This document shows, one piece after another, positions 1 to 5,431 of a DNA stretch of 9,850 nucleotides (position 1 is its first letter; every line of letters starts with the position of its first letter). The position numbers and the translations under genes were made by a program. The notes under the pieces are model-generated. The model was not told the DNA's origin. It was given only the letters and a program-made list of their open reading frames with translations, and did no database searches. Origin of the DNA: an uncultured Lewinella sp. (GTDB taxonomy: Bacteria; Bacteroidota; Bacteroidia; Chitinophagales; Saprospiraceae); assembly GCA_938021455.1 (NCBI GenBank), contig CALIGP010000302.1:1-9850 (forward strand). The letters run 5' to 3'.

Positions 1-1
1 C

Positions 2-982
2 GGAAGTATTGGTGCAGCCGTTATTAATCAGTTTCACCACCACCCGTGGAATGGTCTTCGTTTTTGGGATTTGATCCAGCCCTTTTTCATGTTCATCGTT
101 GGGGTGGCGATGCCTTTCTCCTTCGCTGCCCGGCAGCGAAAGGGGGCGAACTGGAACGACTCGTTCCGGCATATTCTACGGCGCTGCTTTCTACTGCTTT
201 GCTTTGGGGTAGGCCTTCACTGGGTCTATAACGGTCGCCCCGTCTGGGAGCTCTGGAACGTTTTGACGCAACTATCCTTTACGATTCTGCTGACCTTTCT
301 CATTCTGCAATGGGGCTGGAAGAAGCAGGTAGCCGTTGCGTTTGCCTGTCTGATCCTGGCTGAAATATTGTACCGACTCTATGACCCGGCAGCGCCCTTC
401 GTGAAAGACCAGAATTTCGGCAGTTGGCTGGACATGGTATTGATGGGAAAGATTGACGATGGCGGAGGCTGGGTAACCGTTAACTGTCTGCCTACCGCTG
501 CACACACCATTTGGGGGGCAGTTTGTGGCAAACTACTGATGTCTTCGCGGGCTGCTGGAGATAAAATCCGGCCAATGCTGATCGCAGCATTAATCGCCTT
601 ATTGTTGGGTTACGGTCTGGATTTTGCCGGCATTACGCCCATCATCAAACGAATCGCGACCAGCTCCTTCAGCCTGGCCTCGGGTGGCTGGGCGATTTTG
701 GCGCTGGCTTTCTTCTACTGGGTCATCGATGTCAAAGGCTATAAACGGTGGACGACCTTCTTCGCCATTGTCGGGTCTAACTCCATTTTCATTTACCTGT
801 TCGGAGAAACCATTGGCCATCAGTGGCTAGTCGGCTTTGGGCGAATATTCGGCAATGGCTTTTTAGAGCCACTCGGTGTATCTACTGGCTTTGCTCACAT
901 CGTCAGTGCCTGTATTACGCTGGGGATAATGTGGTATTTGTGCTACTGGCTTTACCAGAAACGGATTTTCTTTAAGGTATGA
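2..982 (+). CDS. Membrane acyltransferase, heparan-alpha-glucosaminide N-acetyltransferase-like (COG4299/DUF5009 type), 5' partial
   Basis: The frame is open from base 2 to a TGA at 980-982, giving 326 residues; the true start lies before the window. A TTG at 71 is inside the conserved family region, so it is not the start. Visible conservation is at the left end: a His-rich turn followed by W-N-G-L-R-F-W-D-L-I-Q-P-F-F-M-F-I-V-G, typical of COG4299 membrane proteins, where the preceding missing segment normally carries the 'S-L-D-A-L-R-G' stretch. About eight or nine hydrophobic segments follow, ending with one near the C-terminus. Family members sit in the inner membrane and are thought to transfer acetyl or other acyl groups to sugars; the substrate here cannot be read from sequence. 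Residues P-T-A-A-H-T-I-W-G near the middle also fit the family. The gene is convergent with the next one, only 3 bp apart. A related acyltransferase-3 family is the main alternative. Confidence 0.8.
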   Translation, partial: GSIGAAVINQFHHHPWNGLRFWDLIQPFFMFIVGVAMPFSFAARQRKGANWNDSFRHILRRCFLLLCFGVGLHWVYNGRPVWELWNVLTQLSFTILLTFLILQWGWKKQVAVAFACLILAEILYRLYDPAAPFVKDQNFGSWLDMVLMGKIDDGGGWVTVNCLPTAAHTIWGAVCGKLLMSSRAAGDKIRPMLIAALIALLLGYGLDFAGITPIIKRIATSSFSLASGGWAILALAFFYWVIDVKGYKRWTTFFAIVGSNSIFIYLFGETIGHQWLVGFGRIFGNGFLEPLGVSTGFAHIVSACITLGIMWYLCYWLYQKRIFFKV

Positions 983-985
983 GAT

Positions 986-1315
986 CTACCTCAAAAAGAC
1001 GGAGATTAAGGATGTCAGAATATTAACAGCCGTTAGAATAAAGATTGTCTCCCGCAAGGACAAGTCATTGCGTCGATTAAACTGCTGTACAAAATGTATT
1101 GCTGCGGTGGCGGCGGGTAATATCGTGAGAAAGGTCTTGAGGTAAATTACTCCGAGTGAGTCTCCCGTAGTCCCTACTCCAAAAACTTCAGGACCGCCAT
1201 CACAAGCGCTCAAGAAAAACAGCAGACGCTCCAGCCGAGACCAAATGTAGAAACCAAGGAGTACGGCAATGGGGAGGTTGTAGAAATAGGGGAGTCGGAT
1301 GTCGGGGAAGTACAT
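986..1315 (-). CDS. Small predicted membrane protein, function unknown
   Basis: This 109-residue frame starts at ATG 1315 and ends at TAG 986-988. I do not recognise the family. It shows about three hydrophobic stretches: roughly residues 14-35 (N-L-P-I-A-V-L-L-G-F-Y-I-W), 56-75 (V-I-Y-L-K-T-F-L-T-I-L-P-A-A) and 90-107 (I-F-I-L-T-A-V-N-I-L-T-S-L-I). These are separated by a Gly/Asp-rich turn and a charged Gln-Phe-Asn-Arg-Arg-Asn-Asp segment. That alternation of membrane spans with polar loops supports a real inner-membrane protein rather than a random frame. It fills the space between the acyltransferase and the hydrolase, is convergent with the former and divergent from the latter. No ribosome binding site is visible, as expected for Bacteroidota. 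It could still be a chance open frame; its reality rests on composition alone. Confidence 0.5.
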   Translation of the reverse strand: MYFPDIRLPYFYNLPIAVLLGFYIWSRLERLLFFLSACDGGPEVFGVGTTGDSLGVIYLKTFLTILPAATAAIHFVQQFNRRNDLSLRETIFILTAVNILTSLISVFLR

Positions 1316-1421
1316 TTCAATGTTATAAGGTGCTTGGTAAAGTTACAGAATTTGAAGATAAACAAGCTTAGAGTCTTTTATTATGGTGCAACCAAATATT
1401 TTTATTCAAGTCTTTCAAATT

Positions 1422-2969
1422 ATGCGCCATTTGTTCCCACTCTACTGTTTCGCTTTCATTTTACTTCTGTGTGTTACCACCAACGAGCTTTCCGCTCAAC
1501 TTTCAGTAAAGGGCCTACAATTACCTTACGGCCAAAACACGGTAGGTTATCGGCATTATATCGCTTACGATAGTTCACGAACCTACACCAGGGCCCAAGA
1601 TTGGACAAATGAAAAAACGGCGCGTCCCATCCCCATAAGCGTATGGTATCCTGCCATTCCCGATCAGCCCGGAGTCGCCCATTTAAGCGTTTTTGACTAC
1701 CTCAAAATTCTAAAGGTCGAGGAAGAATGGGAACACTTGCCAGATCCATTAATCATGAGCTGGTTTGAGTTCCCAAATTCACCAGAAAACCAGCAAAGGA
1801 TAAAAGAAAGTTGTCGGGCCGTTCGGGATGCGGAGGCCTTTCCAGGGCAATTTCCTGTGGTAGTTTATGCCGCCAGTTTTCTTGCCTCCTCCACCGAAAA
1901 TTTTGCGCTGTGCGAGTTTTTAGCCAGCCACGGCTATCTGGTTTTAGCCATACCCGGCAGAGGTGCTGATAGTCGCCCAATGCAGGGGACTGCCCTTAAA
2001 AATGCGGAAGCGCAGGCCCGCGATCTCGAGTTCCTAATACAGGAGTCTATGCGGCTACCTAATGCCTCCACAGATGATTTAGCGACTCTAGACTACAGCT
2101 TCGGCGGCCTGGCTGCTGTAACGAGCCAAATGAGAAATGACCGAATCAAAGCCATGGTTAGCCTTGATGGACGATCCAGGTACGATTACGAGACAGTAAT
2201 GAATTCGCCCTCTGCCGAGATTGAGAATATAGATGTCCCCTTCTTACATTTTGCCCAAAAGCCTATTCCCGAAGAGGTTCTCATTGCTGACAACATAGAC
2301 CCAAAATTGAATGAAGAGTTTCGGTTATTCGACAGCCTACGGTATAGTGATGCATACGCTGTTCGAATGCATTCGCTATCCCATCGGCATTTCTCAACCA
2401 TGGGTCTACTACTAAAAAATAAAGACCCAAGGCAAGACAGAGAAGATCAAGCGGTAATGTCTGGTCATCGCAATATGTCGATACTAACGCTCAGTTTTTT
2501 GAGCGCTCACCTTAGCGAAAACCGTAATCCAGCGCAATTCCCCCTTACCGCTGCCAAGATCGCTAATGCTACAAAAAGCGTAATCTCCATCCGTAAAAAG
2601 CGGCCTGAACCACGCCCCTTCACCTTTAGGGACTTCCATGACAGCGCTGCCCAAAATGCGTATCAGGACCTCGAAACACTACACAAAGAATTACGCCTAA
2701 AGCACCCCGACATGGATTTGAAGGAGTGGCAGTTCAATAACCTTGGATTGCAGCTTGGTTTTGACCCCGCCAACGTGCAGTCGGGAATTAACATTTACAA
2801 GTTGGCTCTGACGCTCTTCCCTGATTCTGGAAATTTACACGATAGCCTGGCGGAAGTATTGCTGAACGCCAACAAACGAGAAGAAGCCGCGCATCACTTT
2901 CGGGAGTCGCTCCGGCTGACACCGGATAACTCCAATGCCAAAGCGCGACTTATAGAGCTCAAGGAATGA
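1422..2969 (+). CDS. Secreted alpha/beta hydrolase (dienelactone hydrolase / PAF-acetylhydrolase-like) with C-terminal TPR-like region
   Basis: From the ATG at 1422 the product is 515 residues. I prefer this start to the in-frame ATG at 1383 because it gives a compact signal peptide: M-R-H at the front, a hydrophobic core, and S-A-Q at about residues 24-26. The mature protein carries an alpha/beta hydrolase fold: P-V-V-V-Y-A near 145-150, a G-Y-L-V-L-A-I-P strand near 171-178, and the nucleophile elbow D-Y-S-F-G-G with Ser226. A candidate acid is Asp249 in S-L-D-G and the candidate base is one of the histidines at 321/323. The usual elbow is G-x-S-x-G; here the first Gly is Asp. Residues about 435-505 look like TPR-type helices (W-Q-F-N-N-L-G, then A-E-V-L-L-N-A-N-K-R-E-E-A). 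It probably hydrolyses an ester outside the cytoplasm; the substrate is unknown. Its stop abuts the stop of the convergent oxidoreductase gene. Confidence 0.75.
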   Translation: MRHLFPLYCFAFILLLCVTTNELSAQLSVKGLQLPYGQNTVGYRHYIAYDSSRTYTRAQDWTNEKTARPIPISVWYPAIPDQPGVAHLSVFDYLKILKVEEEWEHLPDPLIMSWFEFPNSPENQQRIKESCRAVRDAEAFPGQFPVVVYAASFLASSTENFALCEFLASHGYLVLAIPGRGADSRPMQGTALKNAEAQARDLEFLIQESMRLPNASTDDLATLDYSFGGLAAVTSQMRNDRIKAMVSLDGRSRYDYETVMNSPSAEIENIDVPFLHFAQKPIPEEVLIADNIDPKLNEEFRLFDSLRYSDAYAVRMHSLSHRHFSTMGLLLKNKDPRQDREDQAVMSGHRNMSILTLSFLSAHLSENRNPAQFPLTAAKIANATKSVISIRKKRPEPRPFTFRDFHDSAAQNAYQDLETLHKELRLKHPDMDLKEWQFNNLGLQLGFDPANVQSGINIYKLALTLFPDSGNLHDSLAEVLLNANKREEAAHHFRESLRLTPDNSNAKARLIELKE

Positions 2970-3977
2970 TCAATCCTCCAACACCTTCAACACCAACTTA
3001 CCTTTCTTCTCCCCCGTAAACAGCCGTTGAAACGTATCGTGAAAGTTCTCAATGCCTTCGTAGATATCTTCCCGGCTTTTGAGTTTCCCTTCCATCATCC
3101 ACATCCCCATTTGCTGAGCGGCAACTCGGTAGTTCGCGGCGTAGTCCATCACGACCATACCCTGCATGGTGGCGCGGTTAACGAGCAGGGAGAGATAATT
3201 GCTTGGCCCTTTGACGTTTTCCTTATTGTTGTACTGACTGATGGCGCCACAGATAACGATGCGGGCGTGCATCCGCAGGCGGGCCAGGGCGGCATCGAGG
3301 ATCTCTCCGCCGACGTTGTCGAAGTAGACGTCGAGGCCCTTAGGACAATGCTCTTTGATGCCGTCTGCTACATCTCCGTTTTTGTAGTCAATGCAAGCAT
3401 CGAAGCCAAGTTCCTCCGTTACATATTTACATTTGTCCGCTCCGCCAGCGATGCCGACCACCTTACATCCCTTGATTTTTGCGATCTGGCCAACGACACT
3501 GCCCACCGCTCCGGCTGCGCCGGAGACAAGGACCACGTCTCCTTCCTTAATCTTTCCTACTTCGAGGATACCGAAGTAAGCCGTCATGCCGGGCATCCCC
3601 AGCGTGCCGATATACATGGGCATGGGCGCCAGACTGGTATCTACCGGGTAATAACCTTCTCCGTTAGTAACTATATACTGCTGTACCCCACCCCAGCCAG
3701 TAAGGACATCACCTACCTTATACTTCGGATGATTGTTAGCTTTGACGATGGTACCGACGGTACCAGCGCGCATCACATCTCCCAACTCTACGGGAGGAAT
3801 GTAAGAGCGGGCGTCGTTCATCCAACCCCGCATGGCGGGATCGAGGGAGACGTAGTGGTTCTGGATGAGGACTTCGCCATCCTTTAGTTCAGGCACCTCG
3901 GTGGTGGTGAGCGTCCAGGTATCAGCATCGGGCATGCCGACGGGGCGCTTGGCGAGGATTTGTTGTTTGTTGGTCAT
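2970..3977 (-). CDS. NADP-dependent MDR oxidoreductase, CurA / prostaglandin-reductase type
   Basis: From the ATG at 3977 the product is 335 residues, close to the size of E. coli CurA. An upstream in-frame ATG at 4046 would add 23 residues and overlap the end of fic by 20 bp. I prefer the inner start because family homology begins at Q-I-L-A-K-R-P-V-G. Clear family signatures are S-L-D-P-A-M-R-G-W-M near residues 44-53, L-G-M-P-G-M-T-A-Y near 126-134, the Rossmann loop G-A-A-G-A-V-G at 153-159, and D-V-Y-F-D-N-V-G-G near 216-224. The zinc ligands of classical alcohol dehydrogenases are absent, as expected for this branch of the medium-chain dehydrogenase/reductase superfamily. Such enzymes reduce the C=C bond of alpha,beta-unsaturated carbonyls using NADPH in the cytoplasm, often as detoxification. 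It lies 49 bp behind fic on the same strand with no visible promoter or terminator between, so co-transcription is plausible. The natural substrate cannot be assigned. Confidence 0.92.
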   Translation of the reverse strand: MTNKQQILAKRPVGMPDADTWTLTTTEVPELKDGEVLIQNHYVSLDPAMRGWMNDARSYIPPVELGDVMRAGTVGTIVKANNHPKYKVGDVLTGWGGVQQYIVTNGEGYYPVDTSLAPMPMYIGTLGMPGMTAYFGILEVGKIKEGDVVLVSGAAGAVGSVVGQIAKIKGCKVVGIAGGADKCKYVTEELGFDACIDYKNGDVADGIKEHCPKGLDVYFDNVGGEILDAALARLRMHARIVICGAISQYNNKENVKGPSNYLSLLVNRATMQGMVVMDYAANYRVAAQQMGMWMMEGKLKSREDIYEGIENFHDTFQRLFTGEKKGKLVLKVLED

Positions 3978-4026
3978 GGGGGGTAAGGTATGAAATGGCT
4001 TGGTTAAATCGTGGTATTTCATATAT

Positions 4027-5253
4027 CTACCTTGGGTCATCATCAATCGTATCCCATTTAGAACCGCCGATGTCTTCGCCGCGTGCAGTGGTAAGAATGA
4101 GGTCTAAAGAATTGAGAAGGTTTTTACCAAGAAATTTAACGAGAGGGCGGAAATCTCCCTTATCAGCAGCCTCTAAGCTTTCATAGTAATCCGTTCGATA
4201 GTCCACCGGAACCACAACCAATGGGTATCCTGCCCTCATCAATGCAAAATTCATCAGGATACGTGTAGTTCTTCCATTTCCATCGTCGAAGGGGTGAATG
4301 GCAACAAATTCATGATGAAGTACGGATGCTCTCACTAATGGGTGTAATTCGTCTTTTCGCTCCTCTGTGTTAAACCAATCAATAAGGTCCGTCATCAACC
4401 CGGGGACCGCAGCGGGTTCCGCGTAAAAGTGCTTTTCATTTTTTCTATTCACGACATGGTTCGGCTCCAGTTTATACACCCCCACCCGTATAGTACGGAA
4501 CACCTCCCGCCCACTAGCAGTTATCGCTTTTTGCTGGTAATCTTCTTTTAGCAAAATCTGGTGCAGCTGTCGGATATCTGTTTGCCGCAAAGGAGCATCA
4601 TCCTTCACCATGGTCATCATCAGGTCCACAGCATCCTGATGGCCCATGATGTCGAGGTGATCTTTAAGTGGCTTTCCCTTAGCTGTAAGGCCATGCAGCA
4701 ATAAGGCAAGTGTTTCCCCGTAGGTAAGTTTATTCCCCTCAATAGCATTAGAGTTGTAGTTCCAGGTACGGACCATTTGCTGCACGACATGGTTCTCCAT
4801 ATTGCGCGAGAAGGGCCGAAGGGCATCAATCTGCCGCTTAATCTCCGTCACCTCTTCCAGAATGGGAAGTTGGCTAAGTTCTTCCCAGTTTACCTTTTCG
4901 ATAAAGCTGGTGTTATTTTCTTTCTGCTTAGTTCCGTAGGAGGAGTCTGGCTCTTGAGCGACCATCCCTCCTAATGCCTCCCCCGGCTGGCTCCAGGGCC
5001 GGGCAATCGGGCGATCAGTAAAAGCCAGCACGGGCTCTTTATCAATAGCCAGCGCCAAGTCAAGAATACTCGAAAGCTTTGGATCTCCATTACCATTTAG
5101 CAGACGGGATACATAGCCTTTACTCACACCAATTCGCTCCGCAAACTCTGTTTGGTTTATCCCTTCATTACGTAAGTACCGCTTTATTTCCAATACGATA
5201 GATCCGTAAAGGTCAAGATGGATTCGGATTTTTTCGTCATTCCGCATAGTCAT
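4027..5253 (-). CDS. XRE helix-turn-helix-Fic fusion protein (class II Fic, protein adenylyltransferase)
   Basis: The 408-residue product starts at ATG 5253, with a second ATG two codons on. Residues about 18-75 form an XRE-type helix-turn-helix: N-Q-T-E-F-A-E-R-I-G-V-S-K-G-Y-V-S-R-L-L-N-G. A polar linker follows (about 80-118), then a Fic_N-like helical region and the Fic core. The catalytic motif H-P-F-D-D-G-N-G-R-T-T-R at 320-331 is a perfect match to HxFx(D/E)GNGRxxR. The segment S-N-A-I-E-G at 168-173 matches the inhibitory motif (S/T)xxxE(G/N) located N-terminal to the core, which defines class II Fic proteins; Glu172 would block productive ATP binding. Fic enzymes usually transfer AMP from ATP to a Ser, Thr or Tyr of a target protein; the target here is unknown. 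The HTH suggests autoregulation through the inverted repeat just upstream. No separate antitoxin gene is present, consistent with in-cis inhibition. Confidence 0.93.
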   Translation of the reverse strand: MTMRNDEKIRIHLDLYGSIVLEIKRYLRNEGINQTEFAERIGVSKGYVSRLLNGNGDPKLSSILDLALAIDKEPVLAFTDRPIARPWSQPGEALGGMVAQEPDSSYGTKQKENNTSFIEKVNWEELSQLPILEEVTEIKRQIDALRPFSRNMENHVVQQMVRTWNYNSNAIEGNKLTYGETLALLLHGLTAKGKPLKDHLDIMGHQDAVDLMMTMVKDDAPLRQTDIRQLHQILLKEDYQQKAITASGREVFRTIRVGVYKLEPNHVVNRKNEKHFYAEPAAVPGLMTDLIDWFNTEERKDELHPLVRASVLHHEFVAIHPFDDGNGRTTRILMNFALMRAGYPLVVVPVDYRTDYYESLEAADKGDFRPLVKFLGKNLLNSLDLILTTARGEDIGGSKWDTIDDDPR

Positions 5254-5292
5254 TCACTTAGCTGTGTTAACCCACAACTAAACCAATTTACA

Positions 5293-5318
5293 AAAAGTTT
5301 ACTCAAAAGTAAACTTTT
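5293..5318. promoter_or_regulatory. Perfect inverted repeat, candidate operator for the XRE-Fic protein
   Basis: Arms AAAAGTTTACT (5293-5303) and AGTAAACTTTT (5308-5318) are exact reverse complements of 11 bp around a 4-bp centre CAAA. The site lies 40 bp upstream of the fic start, in the short gap left after the pnp terminator. Dyad sites of this length are typical targets of dimeric XRE repressors, so binding by the fusion protein's own HTH is the natural inference. It is A/T-rich with no T-run appropriate to a terminator, and a far better terminator sits next to it, so an operator role is preferred. Confidence 0.65.
5304..5311 (-). promoter_or_regulatory. Candidate -7 promoter element for fic
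   Basis: Read on the minus strand this is TACTTTTG, an exact match to the Bacteroidota primary-sigma -7 consensus TAnnTTTG. It spans the centre of the inverted repeat at 5293-5318, and transcription would start roughly 45 nt before the fic ATG. I see no good TTTG/TTG -33 element at the expected distance, where the tail of the pnp terminator lies, so the promoter is either weak or activator-independent by another arrangement. Confidence 0.45.
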
Positions 5319-5326
5319 AATAAATT

Positions 5327-5360
5327 AAAAAAGCCGCCTCCTCCCAAAGGAAGAGACGGC
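5327..5360 (-). terminator. Rho-independent terminator of pnp
   Basis: On the minus strand, GCCGTCTCTTCC pairs with GGAGGAGGCGGC through 12 consecutive pairs (two G-T wobbles) around a TTTG loop, followed at once by six T residues. It begins about 70 bp after the pnp stop codon. On the plus strand the hairpin is not followed by a T-run, so it acts in one direction. It isolates pnp from fic transcriptionally. Confidence 0.9.
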
Positions 5361-5431
5361 ATTTCTATTCGATATAGCCAGTACATCAAACCGCGTCTAT
5401 TCGACTGCTTGACTGTCTGACTACTAAACAC

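Noticed and set aside
1383..1421. Longer start for the hydrolase at 1383
   Set aside because: It would add 13 residues before a well-formed signal peptide; the ATG at 1422 fits better.
3027..3887. 286-codon open frame on the plus strand
   Set aside because: It lies wholly opposite the oxidoreductase gene, which has clear family motifs; the product has no recognisable domain.
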